A DNA stretch of 64,000 bases from RGIG9041 sp045657265 (GCA_045657265.1 JAZOSU010000010.1:10147-74146), one strand, 5' to 3'; positions 52,651-61,964 are shown, counted from the first letter of the stretch. Made by a program: numbers and translations. Notes: generated by a model from the letters alone, not told the origin.

Positions 52651-52671
52651 TTCACATTATCTCTGTTGTGG
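52628..52671 (+). other. Long imperfect hairpin around the prkC stop codon
   Basis: CCACAAC (52628-52634), AGAGA (52638-52642) and TAAT (52644-52647) pair with ATTA, TCTCT and GTTGTGG (52656-52671), making 16 bp with small bulges. The prkC stop TAA (52648-52650) lies in the 8-base loop. No T-run follows, so it is not a standard terminator. Confidence 0.5.
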
Positions 52672-52703
52672 CGTTTAATGATATTTTAATAATCGGAGTA
52701 ATT

Positions 52704-53102
52704 ATGAATAGAACTAAAGAAAGAATTGCGGCATTTGAAATTATTTTTACTTTTCCATTTAACAGTGAAAAGAATATCAATGAAATATTAATTAGTTATT
52801 GTCAGCATAAAGAAGAATTTCAACTTACAGAGTATATCAGCACAACTGTAAAAGGTGTTGCTGATAATATTGAAAAAATTGATATTCTTATTAAGAATAA
52901 TATTAAATCAAGAAAATTCGAGCGACTTGATAATGTGTGTCTTGCCGTTATGCGTCTTGGTGTGTACGAAATGTTATTTAATGATGACATCCCTACAAGT
53001 GTCGCAATAAACGAGGCTATAGAGATTATTAAAAAATATGATGATAGTCTTTCGGCTTTTGTGCATGGTAATCTTGCTATTATTTCTAAGGCTGAAATAT
53101 GA
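52704..53102 (+). CDS. nusB: Transcription antitermination factor NusB
   Basis: A 132-residue all-helical NusB protein, which with NusE binds boxA of rRNA leaders. Sequence features: the N-terminal RTKERIAAFEIIFTF, the middle DNIEKIDILIKNNIKSRKFERL, and the conserved end RLGVYEMLFNDDIPTSVAINEAIEIIKKY and FVHGNLAII in short blocks. Start is ATG 52704 with CGGAG upstream; an ATG at 52668 overlaps the hairpin and would add 12 residues. It overlaps the next gene by 4 bases. Confused easily with the RsmB N-terminal domain, but the length fits free NusB. Confidence 0.9.
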   Translation: MNRTKERIAAFEIIFTFPFNSEKNINEILISYCQHKEEFQLTEYISTTVKGVADNIEKIDILIKNNIKSRKFERLDNVCLAVMRLGVYEMLFNDDIPTSVAINEAIEIIKKYDDSLSAFVHGNLAIISKAEI

Positions 53103-54031
53103 GTAAAATTTTATCTTTTGATACAAGTAACTATACAACTTCAGCTTGTGTATTTGATACAAATTCAGGAATTGTTTGGGAGAACAGAATTATGTTACCT
53201 GTAACTACAGGTCAGTGCGGTTTACGACAAAGCGAAGCTGTTTTTTTACATAATAAAAATCTAACTACGCTCTTTGACAACATTCCGAAATTTGATGTTG
53301 ATTACGTTGCAGTAAGTAACTGTCCATCTGAACGTAGTAATTCATATATGCCTTGTTTTGTTGTCGGTACAAGCTTTGCAACAAGCATTTCACGAATTTT
53401 AGATGTACCGCTTTATATGTGTTCACATCAGAAAAACCATATTGGTGCAGCAGCTTATTCAGGAAGATGCACAGATATTTTGAAAGATGAATTTTTTGCT
53501 TTTCATATTTCAGGAGGCACCACTGATATTTTGCATTGTGTAAATAATAACGGTGTTGTTGAAATTCATAAAATCGGAGGTACTGCTGATATTAGCTGCG
53601 GTCAACTTATTGACAGAACAGGAGTTATGCTTGGTTTTTCTTTTCCGTGTGGAAGGTACGTTGATGAGTGCTCAAATGGAAATCTTAGTGGTAAAATTAA
53701 GATTAGCAAAAACGAATTTTATTATAACTTTTCCGGTTTTGAAAATAAAATAGCTGAATTCTATGATGAAGGTATGGATAAAACAGAAATTTGCAATTTC
53801 TCTTTAGATGTTGTATATACTTTTCTTTTTGATTCGATTATCAGTCTTAAAAAATATTATAAAGATATACCTGTAATTTTATCCGGTGGTGTTATGTCTA
53901 ACAAACATATTTCTTCTATGATTCTGGAAAAATTCAATGACGTATATTTTGCCGAAAAGAAATATTCTGTAGATAACTCTCTCGGTACTGCATATATGTG
54001 TGCTTTTGAAAGGGGACTGTTAAATGAGTGA
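53099..54031 (+). CDS. TsaD-like ASKHA-fold protein (O-sialoglycoprotein endopeptidase family paralogue)
   Basis: A 310-residue protein of the TsaD/Kae1 family. The N-terminal ASKHA signature is LSFDTSNYTTSACVFD. The metal ligands of TsaD seem kept: H110 and H114 (SHQKNH) and D292 (SVDNSLG). SGGTTD and SGGVMSN are the two nucleotide-binding turns. It is shorter and more divergent than true TsaD, and lies between nusB and xseA, a position seen in related Clostridia, so it is probably a paralogue of unknown function; the cell would need a separate tsaD elsewhere for t6A synthesis. Start overlaps nusB by 4 bases and end overlaps xseA by 8. Confidence 0.8.
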   Translation: MSKILSFDTSNYTTSACVFDTNSGIVWENRIMLPVTTGQCGLRQSEAVFLHNKNLTTLFDNIPKFDVDYVAVSNCPSERSNSYMPCFVVGTSFATSISRILDVPLYMCSHQKNHIGAAAYSGRCTDILKDEFFAFHISGGTTDILHCVNNNGVVEIHKIGGTADISCGQLIDRTGVMLGFSFPCGRYVDECSNGNLSGKIKISKNEFYYNFSGFENKIAEFYDEGMDKTEICNFSLDVVYTFLFDSIISLKKYYKDIPVILSGGVMSNKHISSMILEKFNDVYFAEKKYSVDNSLGTAYMCAFERGLLNE

Positions 54032-55232
54032 AAATGTTATTACAGTTAGCGGTCTTACCAAATATATTAAAAATATATTAGAGAATGATAATAATTTGAT
54101 ATCTTTTACCGTATCAGGTGAAATTTCAAATCTTACTGTTCATAGGACAGGTCATTTATATTTTGCTTTAAAAGATGAACATGCTGTAATTAATGCCGTA
54201 ATGTTCAGAAGCTGCGTTGCAGGACTTAAATTCAAACCTGAAAATGGAATGAAAGTAATTGCTAAAGGAAAAATTACTGTTTTTGAACCTGCAGGCAGAT
54301 ATCAGATTTTGGTTACATCTATGCAAATTGACGGAATAGGCGATTTATACGTTGCTTATGAGCTTTTAAAGAAGAAACTCGAAGCAGAAGGATTGTTTTC
54401 ACAATCGCATAAAATACCTCTTCCTAAAATACCAAAAACAGTTGGTGTAATCACATCGCCAACAGGTGCGGCAATCAGAGATATAATAAATGTTTTAGGC
54501 AGACGTTTTCCGTATAGTGAAGTTTTACTTTATCCGTCTTTGGTACAAGGTGAAAATGCACCTTCAGAGCTTATAAATGCTTTACGCTTTTTTGAAAAAA
54601 CAAAGTGTGCAGAAGTCGTTATTATCGGAAGGGGTGGTGGCTCAATTGAAGATTTGTGGGCGTTTAATAATGAGCAACTTGCTCGCTATATTTTCGATAT
54701 GACTGTTCCTATTGTTTCAGCGGTTGGTCACGAAATAGATTTTACTATTTGCGATTTTGTTGCAGATATGAGAGCACCTACGCCATCTGCTGCTGCAGAA
54801 ATCGCGGTACCTGACACTAATGAACTTCTTACGAAATTTGATAATGTAAACAAACGATTAAAACTTAATTTGTTAAAACATACCGAAAATGCTCAAAATA
54901 AATTTGACAGTTTATTAAAATCCCGTGTTTTTACAGATTCTGATTTTATGTTTGAACACAGAAATCTTTTGCTTGACCATAATAATGAAAAACTTTTTAA
55001 ATCGCTGGAACTTTCTGTTGCAAAATCTGAATCTTCATTTGAAAAAATTGCTTCAAAACTTGATGCGCTTAGTCCGTTGAAGATTATTTCAAGAGGATAT
55101 TTGTTCGCAAGAAATTCTCAAAATGAAATTGTAAAATCAATAGATGATTTAAAAGAAAATACAGGTATTAATTTAAAACTTTCTGACGGCAGTGCGAAAT
55201 GCACTGTTGATCAGATAATTAAGGATGTATAA
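54024..55232 (+). CDS. xseA: Exodeoxyribonuclease VII large subunit
   Basis: XseA (402 residues) is the catalytic subunit of exonuclease VII, cutting single-stranded DNA from both ends. The N-terminal OB fold shows SFTVSGEISNLTVHRTGHLYF in short blocks, and the nuclease domain has VGVITSPTGAAIRDI, VIIGRGGGSIEDLWAFN and VSAVGHEIDFTICDFVADMRAPTPSAAAE pieces. The coiled-coil part follows to about 340. Start overlaps the TsaD-like gene by 8 bases. xseB follows directly. Confidence 0.96.
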   Translation: MSENVITVSGLTKYIKNILENDNNLISFTVSGEISNLTVHRTGHLYFALKDEHAVINAVMFRSCVAGLKFKPENGMKVIAKGKITVFEPAGRYQILVTSMQIDGIGDLYVAYELLKKKLEAEGLFSQSHKIPLPKIPKTVGVITSPTGAAIRDIINVLGRRFPYSEVLLYPSLVQGENAPSELINALRFFEKTKCAEVVIIGRGGGSIEDLWAFNNEQLARYIFDMTVPIVSAVGHEIDFTICDFVADMRAPTPSAAAEIAVPDTNELLTKFDNVNKRLKLNLLKHTENAQNKFDSLLKSRVFTDSDFMFEHRNLLLDHNNEKLFKSLELSVAKSESSFEKIASKLDALSPLKIISRGYLFARNSQNEIVKSIDDLKENTGINLKLSDGSAKCTVDQIIKDV

Positions 55233-55233
55233 T

Positions 55234-55461
55234 ATGGAAAATAATATTACGTTTGAACAGGCTTTGGCAAAACTTGAAAAAATAGTTCGTGATCTTGAAA
55301 GCGGTGAAATACCGTTGGAAGAATCAATAAAGCTTTTTGAAGAAGGTGTTAAGCTTTCGGGTGTTTGTTCTTCTTTACTTAAAGAAGCTAAACAAAAAGT
55401 TGAAATTCTTATTGATAACGGAACTAACATTACAAAGGAAGCTTTTAAAGCCAATGAATAA
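55234..55461 (+). CDS. xseB: Exodeoxyribonuclease VII small subunit
   Basis: XseB (75 residues) is a small helical partner of XseA. The signature is FEQALAKLEKIVRDLESGEIPLEES, followed by LFEEGVKLSGVCSSLLKEAKQKVEIL. Of two ATG codons, 55234 is eight bases from AAGGA (55221-55225), while 55225 overlaps that site. The stop overlaps the ispA start. xseA-xseB-ispA-dxs-tlyA-nadK-argR-recN is a conserved order in Clostridia. Confidence 0.95.
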   Translation: MENNITFEQALAKLEKIVRDLESGEIPLEESIKLFEEGVKLSGVCSSLLKEAKQKVEILIDNGTNITKEAFKANE

Positions 55462-56320
55462 ATATAAATCTTTGATTGAAAAAATCAATAATCATTTAGA
55501 TAAGATTTCTTTGTATGATAATTCTTCATTTGAAATTTTATCAAAGGCTCAGCGTTATTCTTTGATGTCTGGTGGAAAACATCTCAGGGCATTGATTTTG
55601 CTTCAGACGGCATCAATTGGTAAAATCAATGTTGATGATATACTTGATTTTGCATCTGCAATCGAAATGGTTCATACATATTCACTGATTCACGATGATT
55701 TACCGGAAATGGACAATGATGATTTAAGACGCGGTGTTGCAACCTGCCATAAAAAATTCGGTGCTGATATTGCTCTTTTAGCAGGTGATGCTTTACTTAC
55801 TAAAGCTTTTAACGTCATTGCTAACAATTCTTCTTTTTCATCTGATATCAAACTTGAATGTATTAAAATTCTTTCAGATGCTTGCGGTGAAAAAGGAATG
55901 CTCGCAGGTCAGACTATTGATAAAATCAGTGAAAACAAAAAAATCAGCTATGAGCAGTTATCGGAATTGCACTCGAGAAAAACAGGCGATATGTTTTTAG
56001 CAAGTGTAAAAATGGGGTGTGTTTTAGGTAATGTAGATTGTAAAACATCAAGATTGCTTGAACAGTATATGTCTTTACTTGGTATAGCTTTTCAAATTAA
56101 AGATGATATTTTAGATGTCACCTCTACTCGGGAACAACTTGGCAAACCAATTAATAGTGATATTGAGTGCCAAAAATCTACATTTGTTAGCCTTTTTGGT
56201 TTAGAAAAATCAAAAGAATTATTAAACGAGAAAATAAAACAAGCTTTGGAAATAGCAAAACAAATAAACAATCAGTTTTTTGTTGATTTGGCGATTTTTT
56301 TTGAACAAAGAACTATGTGA
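55454..56320 (+). CDS. ispA: Farnesyl diphosphate synthase (polyprenyl synthetase)
   Basis: A 288-residue short-chain prenyl synthase making FPP from DMAPP and two IPP. First Asp-rich motif HDDLPEMDNDDLRRG, second KDDILD; GGKHLRALILLQ binds the allylic substrate. It feeds UppS. Start is ATG 55454, overlapping xseB by 8 bases; earlier in-frame starts lie inside xseB and add no conserved sequence. The sequence before the first motif (SLIHDD) has no bulky aromatic pair, consistent with FPP/GPP length, but chain length cannot be fixed. Confidence 0.95.
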   Translation: MNKYKSLIEKINNHLDKISLYDNSSFEILSKAQRYSLMSGGKHLRALILLQTASIGKINVDDILDFASAIEMVHTYSLIHDDLPEMDNDDLRRGVATCHKKFGADIALLAGDALLTKAFNVIANNSSFSSDIKLECIKILSDACGEKGMLAGQTIDKISENKKISYEQLSELHSRKTGDMFLASVKMGCVLGNVDCKTSRLLEQYMSLLGIAFQIKDDILDVTSTREQLGKPINSDIECQKSTFVSLFGLEKSKELLNEKIKQALEIAKQINNQFFVDLAIFFEQRTM

Positions 56321-56334
56321 TTAATCGGGGTTAT

Positions 56335-58182
56335 ATGGAATATAGAATGCTTAAAAAATTAAATAGCATAGATGTTCTTAAATCAATGAAAGTTGATGAA
56401 CTAAAAAAACTTGCGGAAGAAATAAGAAATTCTCTTATTGTAAATGTTTCAAACACAGGCGGACATCTTGCAAGTAATTTGGGTGTTGTTGAACTTACTA
56501 TTGCTGTACATAGAGTATTCAATTCTCCAAAAGATCAAATTGTTTTTGATGTTGGACATCAATGTTATGTTCATAAAATTCTTACAGGCAGATATGAAGA
56601 ATTTAAATCTCTTAGAAAAAAAGATGGGATTTCCGGATTTCCAAACCCTGATGAAAGTGTACATGATATTTTCAAATCGGGACACAGCTCAACTTCAATT
56701 TCAGCAGCTTTAGGACTTGCAAGTGCTAACAGTATAAATAATGTTGATTCTACAACCGTTGCAGTTATAGGTGATGGTTCAATGACGGGCGGTCTTGCAT
56801 ATGAAGGTTTAAATAATGCGGGAAATTCGGGTAAAAAATTAGTTGTTATTCTCAATGATAATAAAATGAGTATTTCCGAAAATGTCGGTTCCATTTCTAA
56901 AACCTTGCTTAGACTCAGAAGTAAAAGCGGTTATTTTAAAGTTAAAGATTTTTTATCTGACATTTCAACTAAAACTCCGTGTATAGGCAAACCACTTTAC
57001 AGATGGTTGGTCAAACTAAAATCAGCTATAAAGCATTATTTTTATTCTCCTAATATATTTGAAAGTATGGGCTTTAAATATTTAGGACCTATTGATGGAC
57101 ACAATATTGAATTATTAGTCAGAATGTTAGATAGAGCTAAGTCATTGGAATGTCCGGTACTTATTCATGTTAAAACCAAGAAGGGAAAAGGTTATAGTTT
57201 TGCTGAAAACCAACCTCATAAATTCCATGGTGTTGGCGAATTTGATATAGGTACAGGAACAACTAATGCATCTGAAATTGTTACTTTTTCCGATGCATTT
57301 GGAAGAAGTCTTCTGTCTTTAAGCGATAAAAATAATAAAATTTGCGCTATTACTGCCGCTATGGGTGATAGCTGCGGTTTAAAAACATTTAAGTTCAAAT
57401 ATCCCGACCGTTATTTTGATGTTGGTATAGCAGAACAACATGCGGTTACTTTTGCGTGTGGTCTTGCTAAAAACGGATTTATTCCGGTTTTTGCTGTCTA
57501 TTCTACATTTTTGCAAAGAGCATATGATCAGATTATTCACGATATTTCTTTGCAAAAGTTAAAAGTTATTTTTGCTATTGATCGCGCAGGTATTGTAGGT
57601 AGCGACGGCGAAACTCATCAAGGACTTTTCGATGTACCTATGCTTCTTCCTATACCTAATATTAAAATTTACTCACCAGCAACTGCTTCTGAACTTGAAT
57701 ATTCACTTAGTTTTGCAGTAGAAAAATGCGAAACATCAGTTGCTATAAGATATCCTAAAGCTAACGCAATTAATTATTCCGATTATCCTTTTAAAACATT
57801 TGATGATTGGGAACTTATTGAAAATTTTTCGGATACAGTTGTTATTTCATACGGCTTTGAAATTCATGAAGTGATAAAAGCTGTAAAATCAATTCGTGTC
57901 GATCTTTTGAAATTAAATCTTATCAACGAGTTTTCCCACGAGTTGTTGTTCGCACTTGATAAATATAAGAAAATTGTTTTTGTTGAAGAAGGTTATTTGA
58001 TTGGTGGTGTAGCAAGTCTTTTGTTATCTAAACTTAATGAGAGGGGAATCAAAGGGGAATTTCATGTTATTGCTATTGAGAACGGTTTTATAAAACATGC
58101 TCTTCAAAGTGAATCAAAGAAAGAGTTATCTTTGGATTCTGACTCAATTGCCAAAAATCTTCATGAAATACTTTCTGATTAA
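56335..58182 (+). CDS. dxs: 1-deoxy-D-xylulose-5-phosphate synthase
   Basis: Dxs (615 residues) condenses pyruvate and glyceraldehyde 3-phosphate with thiamine diphosphate, the entry step of the MEP pathway and of thiamine and pyridoxal synthesis. Motifs: GHLASNLGVVELTIA, DVGHQCYVHKILTGR, SGHSSTSIS, thiamine site GDGSMTGGLAYEGLNNAG, and AEQHAVTFACGLA, DRAGIVGSDGETHQGLFD in the pyrimidine domain. I start at ATG 56335, five bases after GGGGTT; a GTG at 56317 would add six residues and overlap ispA by 4. Either is possible. Confidence 0.96.
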   Translation: MEYRMLKKLNSIDVLKSMKVDELKKLAEEIRNSLIVNVSNTGGHLASNLGVVELTIAVHRVFNSPKDQIVFDVGHQCYVHKILTGRYEEFKSLRKKDGISGFPNPDESVHDIFKSGHSSTSISAALGLASANSINNVDSTTVAVIGDGSMTGGLAYEGLNNAGNSGKKLVVILNDNKMSISENVGSISKTLLRLRSKSGYFKVKDFLSDISTKTPCIGKPLYRWLVKLKSAIKHYFYSPNIFESMGFKYLGPIDGHNIELLVRMLDRAKSLECPVLIHVKTKKGKGYSFAENQPHKFHGVGEFDIGTGTTNASEIVTFSDAFGRSLLSLSDKNNKICAITAAMGDSCGLKTFKFKYPDRYFDVGIAEQHAVTFACGLAKNGFIPVFAVYSTFLQRAYDQIIHDISLQKLKVIFAIDRAGIVGSDGETHQGLFDVPMLLPIPNIKIYSPATASELEYSLSFAVEKCETSVAIRYPKANAINYSDYPFKTFDDWELIENFSDTVVISYGFEIHEVIKAVKSIRVDLLKLNLINEFSHELLFALDKYKKIVFVEEGYLIGGVASLLLSKLNERGIKGEFHVIAIENGFIKHALQSESKKELSLDSDSIAKNLHEILSD

Positions 58183-58184
58183 TT

Positions 58185-58964
58185 ATGAGACTTGATTTGT
58201 TTCTTGTGAAAAATAATTTTTGTGAAAGCAGAAATAAAGCTACAACTTTAATTTCTTCCGGTTCGGTCAGTATAAACGGTAAACAGATTATGAAAAATTC
58301 TTACGAGGTTACCGAAGACGATAAAGTGATTGTGAATTCGGATTCTAAAATATACGTTGCCCGCTCCGCAACTAAACTTATTACTGCTATTGAAAAATTT
58401 GGTATAGATTTTAATAATAAAACCGTTGTTGATTTAGGTGCTTCTACAGGTGGTTTTTGTCAGGTAATGCTTGAAAATAATGTGCGTAAAATCTATGCTG
58501 TAGATATCGGTACAAGTCAGCTTCACCCTTTAATTAAGGAAAATGATAAAGTTGTTAATCTTGAACACACTAATGCAAGATATATTTCTGCTAATATTTT
58601 TGATGAAGAGATTGATATAATTACCTGTGATTTATCATTTATTTCTTTAAAACTTGTTTTAAATTCTGTAATGTCTGCTTTAAAAGAAAATGGTGAGTTT
58701 ATTTGCCTTGTTAAACCTCAGTTTGAAGTTGGAGAAAGCAAGATAGGTAAAAACGGTGTTGTCAAAAACAAAAAATATCAGCTTGATGCTGTGTGTGGCA
58801 TTTGTGATTTTGCTTATGATTTAGGATTTGAAATATGTGACATCGCTTTTTCAGGTCTTGCGGGTGAAAGCGGTAACAGAGAATTTCTTTTGTATATGAA
58901 AAAGAGCAATATAAGACGCAAACTTGATAGTACTTTTATTGAAAAAGTTGTTTTAGGTGATTGA
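58185..58964 (+). CDS. tlyA: TlyA family rRNA (cytidine-2'-O)-methyltransferase
   Basis: A 259-residue TlyA (YqxC) family protein with an N-terminal S4 domain (MRLDLFLVKNNFCESRNKA, residues 1-60) and a FtsJ-like methyltransferase domain: SAM motif VVDLGASTGGFCQV, then TCDLSFISL, CLVKPQFEVG and GESGNREFLLYM. Mycobacterial TlyA methylates ribosomal cytidines; hemolysin labels in old annotations are historical. No clear ribosome binding site, two bases after the dxs stop. Confidence 0.93.
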   Translation: MRLDLFLVKNNFCESRNKATTLISSGSVSINGKQIMKNSYEVTEDDKVIVNSDSKIYVARSATKLITAIEKFGIDFNNKTVVDLGASTGGFCQVMLENNVRKIYAVDIGTSQLHPLIKENDKVVNLEHTNARYISANIFDEEIDIITCDLSFISLKLVLNSVMSALKENGEFICLVKPQFEVGESKIGKNGVVKNKKYQLDAVCGICDFAYDLGFEICDIAFSGLAGESGNREFLLYMKKSNIRRKLDSTFIEKVVLGD

Positions 58965-58965
58965 A

Positions 58966-59838
58966 ATGAAAAAAATCGGTATAATTGTTAACAATAAAAA
59001 AGACAAAGATTTTAAATATCTGAAATATCTCACTAAACTTTTGTGTGATTCGGGATATACTCCTGTTGTTACTAATGAATACAGAAGTGTTCTTCCTGAA
59101 AAAAATTACATAAAAACATCACTTGAAGATATGTTTAAAACCGTTTCACTTGTAATTACGCTTGGCGGAGATGGTACTCTTTTGAATATTGCTGACATGG
59201 CAGTGCGCTATGATGTGGCAGTTTTAGGTGTAAATCTTGGTATGCTCGGTTATCTTGCTCAATTAGATAAATCAGACATTGATAAAATTCCGCTTGTATT
59301 AGATAGTGAACTGAAATTACAAAAAAGAATGATGCTATATGTTGAAGTTTTCAGAAACGGAAACAAAGTATATGGATATTCTGCTTTGAATGATGCCGTA
59401 GTAACAAGAAGTGCCGTTCTTAAACCTATTTCTATAGAATTATATGCAGATACAGGTATAATTGCAGAATATTATTGTGACGGTTTGATCTTTTCGACTC
59501 CTACAGGTTCTACTGCGTATACTCTTAGCGTAGGCGGTCCTGTTATGGATCCCACAATGGAAGCTATTGCGGTTTCAGCAGTTGCTCCTCATTCATTATC
59601 TGCACATTCTTTGGTGTTTAACAGTGATAAGTCGCTTGAATGTAAAGTTATTACAAATAAATCTGTCAATTCTTTGATAAGTGTTGACGGAAGACATGTT
59701 TTTTATTTGCAACCAAACGACAAAATAGTTGTCAGAAAAAATGAAAATTATCTTAAACTTGTTCAATTGACAAATTGTGATTTTTATACAGTTTTAAAAC
59801 ATAAATTTAGTTCAAGAGGAAAGAAAAATGAAAACTAA
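58966..59838 (+). CDS. nadK: NAD kinase
   Basis: NAD kinase (290 residues) makes NADP. The phosphate-donor motif LGGDGTLLN is near residue 66, GVNLGMLGYLAQLD follows, and the C-terminal beta domain has the NAD-binding NDAVVTR, STPTGSTAYTLSVGGP and VAPHSLSAHSLV. I use ATG 58966, five bases after AGGTGA; a GTG at 58957 sits within that site. Its end overlaps argR by 11 bases. Confidence 0.96.
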   Translation: MKKIGIIVNNKKDKDFKYLKYLTKLLCDSGYTPVVTNEYRSVLPEKNYIKTSLEDMFKTVSLVITLGGDGTLLNIADMAVRYDVAVLGVNLGMLGYLAQLDKSDIDKIPLVLDSELKLQKRMMLYVEVFRNGNKVYGYSALNDAVVTRSAVLKPISIELYADTGIIAEYYCDGLIFSTPTGSTAYTLSVGGPVMDPTMEAIAVSAVAPHSLSAHSLVFNSDKSLECKVITNKSVNSLISVDGRHVFYLQPNDKIVVRKNENYLKLVQLTNCDFYTVLKHKFSSRGKKNEN

Positions 59839-60262
59839 ACGACTTGAAAGAATTAAAGAATTAATAACTACTAATGACATTTCAACACAAGATATGTTGG
59901 TTGAAATGTTGAATGATGACGGTTATAATGTTACTCAGGCTACTGTTTCGCGAGATATAAAAAAATTAGGTCTGTCAAAGGCTTTTGAAAATGGCGTAAA
60001 TAAGTACGTACTTAAAAGCGAAGCTCATAGCAGTCATGATTATTTGATGTTTAAAAACGGCACGATTTCTATTTCGCCTGCTCAAAACATTGTAGTAATC
60101 AAATGCAAAGCAGGGCTTGCAAATGCTATTTGTGTTTTCCTGGATGAACTTGAACTTGTTGGTTTGGTGGGAACACTTGCAGGAGATGATACGATTTTTC
60201 TCGCTACATCTGATAATAATGCGGCACTTGAAATTTGTTCGGTATTAACAAAAAAACTTTAA
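59828..60262 (+). CDS. argR: Arginine repressor ArgR/AhrC
   Basis: ArgR (144 residues) is an arginine-sensing repressor. The N-terminal winged helix has ERIKELITTNDISTQDMLVEML and TQATVSRDIKKLGL with the DNA-reading SR; the C-terminal oligomerization domain binds arginine (residues in NIVVIKCKAGLANAICVFLDEL and TLAGDDTIFLATSDN). The ATG follows GAGGAAAG and lies 11 bases inside nadK. No arginine biosynthesis gene lies nearby, so its targets are elsewhere. The nadK-argR-recN order is conserved. Confidence 0.95.
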   Translation: MKTKRLERIKELITTNDISTQDMLVEMLNDDGYNVTQATVSRDIKKLGLSKAFENGVNKYVLKSEAHSSHDYLMFKNGTISISPAQNIVVIKCKAGLANAICVFLDELELVGLVGTLAGDDTIFLATSDNNAALEICSVLTKKL

Positions 60263-60275
60263 GGAGGGAAATAAT

Positions 60276-61964
60276 ATGCTTTTAAGTCTGCATATTGAAA
60301 ATATAGCTATTATAGAAAAAACAGATATTGACTTTTCTTGTGGCTTCAATGTGCTTACCGGTGAAACAGGTGCCGGAAAAAGTATTATTATTGACTCTAT
60401 TAATTTTTTGCTTGGAAATAAAAGCGCCAAAAATCTTATACGTTCAGGTCAGGATTATGCCTTTGTTAGTGCAGTGTTTACTGAATTTAACGATTATCAA
60501 AAAAATATATTGAAAAATAATGATATATTTCCCGATGACGATGGAAATATTATAATTTCAAGAAAAATTTCTGCAGATGGACGTAGTTATTCTAAAATTA
60601 ATGGTTGTGCGGTTTCTGTTGCTAATTTAAAAAATATTTCAGGTGTTTTTATAAATATTCATGGACAACACGATGGCTCTAAAATTTTAAATTCAGCATC
60701 TCATATTGATTTTTTAGATGAATATTGCTGTGATTATAAACTTATTGAAGAGTACCGTTCACAATATGAATACGTAAAAAATGTCAGAAACCACATTACA
60801 AAATTAAGCGAAATAAAAGATTCCAAACAACAACTCGAAGAAACTCTTATATATAAAATCAACGAAATCGAACAATGTAATCTCAAGGTTGGTGAATTGG
60901 AAAAATTAAAGTCTTTATCTGTTGTTGCAAACAACGGTGCGAAAATTCTAAATTCTTTACAAAATTGTGATAATTTATTATCAAATGAAGAGCGTGGTGT
61001 AAGTGATTCTGTAGCTTCTTTGATTTCCGAATTTGAAATTCTCGGCAATTTTTTTGATGATTCAAATGCTTTGGTTGAAATTATAAAAAACATAAAAGCA
61101 GAGCTTGATGATGTTTCTGAATACATAAACAAGAAACTTGATGAATATGAAGATTTCAATTTATCTCCTGATTTTATTGAAGGTAGAATTTATCAGATAG
61201 AAAAAATCTTGTCCAAATATAGTGATGAGCAAAATGCCTTGAATAAGCTTAAGGAATATAAAGAACAGCTTAATAAACTTGAAGATAATGAATATGAACT
61301 TGAACAGGCTTATGCTGAATATAAAACGGCAATTTTAAAACTTGAGCAAAAAGCTACTAAACTATCCGAAATCAGACAAAAATATGCCAAGAAATTGTCT
61401 GGTGAAATTTCAGTTCAACTCAAGGAACTTGATATGCCTAACGTTAAGTTTTCTGTTGATGTTTCACGTAACGTTAATTCCAGAGGTGGAAATAAATATA
61501 CACAAATAGGTTTTGATTGTGTTGAATTTTTGATTTCTCCCAATGCAGGGCAAGATTTAAAGCCATTATCAAAAATAGCATCTGGCGGAGAACTTTCGAG
61601 AATAATGCTTTGTCTGAAAACTGTTCTTAGCGGTGATAACGAAGAGTGTAATACTATTATCTTTGATGAGGTTGACAGTGGGGTTTCCGGAAGTACCGCT
61701 CAAAAAATCGGTATTAAGTTAAAAAAAGCGGCGAAAGATAAACAAGTGTTTTCCATCACTCATCTTGCACAAATTGCTGCGCTTGCTGATTATCATTACA
61801 AAGTAGAAAAAAATACAGACTCGGAAGTCACGACTTCTAAAATCAAACTCCTTGATGAAAATGAAAGAGTAGGAGAAGTTGCTCGTATTATGGGCGGTGT
61901 TGAAATTACACCTCAAATAATCGAAAGCGCAAAAGAACTTATAAATAATTCAAAAATATATTGA
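60276..61964 (+). CDS. recN: DNA repair protein RecN
   Basis: RecN (562 residues) is an SMC-like ATPase that acts at double-strand breaks. Walker A GETGAGKS is near residue 30; the long coiled coil spans about 150-380; the C-terminal head has the signature LSKIASGGELSRIMLCLK, Walker B TIIFDEVDSGVSG and the SITHLAQIA switch. AAGGAGGG lies 8-15 bases upstream. In sporulating Clostridia spoIVB and spo0A usually follow; here the rplU promoter overlaps the stop instead. Confidence 0.97.
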   Translation: MLLSLHIENIAIIEKTDIDFSCGFNVLTGETGAGKSIIIDSINFLLGNKSAKNLIRSGQDYAFVSAVFTEFNDYQKNILKNNDIFPDDDGNIIISRKISADGRSYSKINGCAVSVANLKNISGVFINIHGQHDGSKILNSASHIDFLDEYCCDYKLIEEYRSQYEYVKNVRNHITKLSEIKDSKQQLEETLIYKINEIEQCNLKVGELEKLKSLSVVANNGAKILNSLQNCDNLLSNEERGVSDSVASLISEFEILGNFFDDSNALVEIIKNIKAELDDVSEYINKKLDEYEDFNLSPDFIEGRIYQIEKILSKYSDEQNALNKLKEYKEQLNKLEDNEYELEQAYAEYKTAILKLEQKATKLSEIRQKYAKKLSGEISVQLKELDMPNVKFSVDVSRNVNSRGGNKYTQIGFDCVEFLISPNAGQDLKPLSKIASGGELSRIMLCLKTVLSGDNEECNTIIFDEVDSGVSGSTAQKIGIKLKKAAKDKQVFSITHLAQIAALADYHYKVEKNTDSEVTTSKIKLLDENERVGEVARIMGGVEITPQIIESAKELINNSKIY

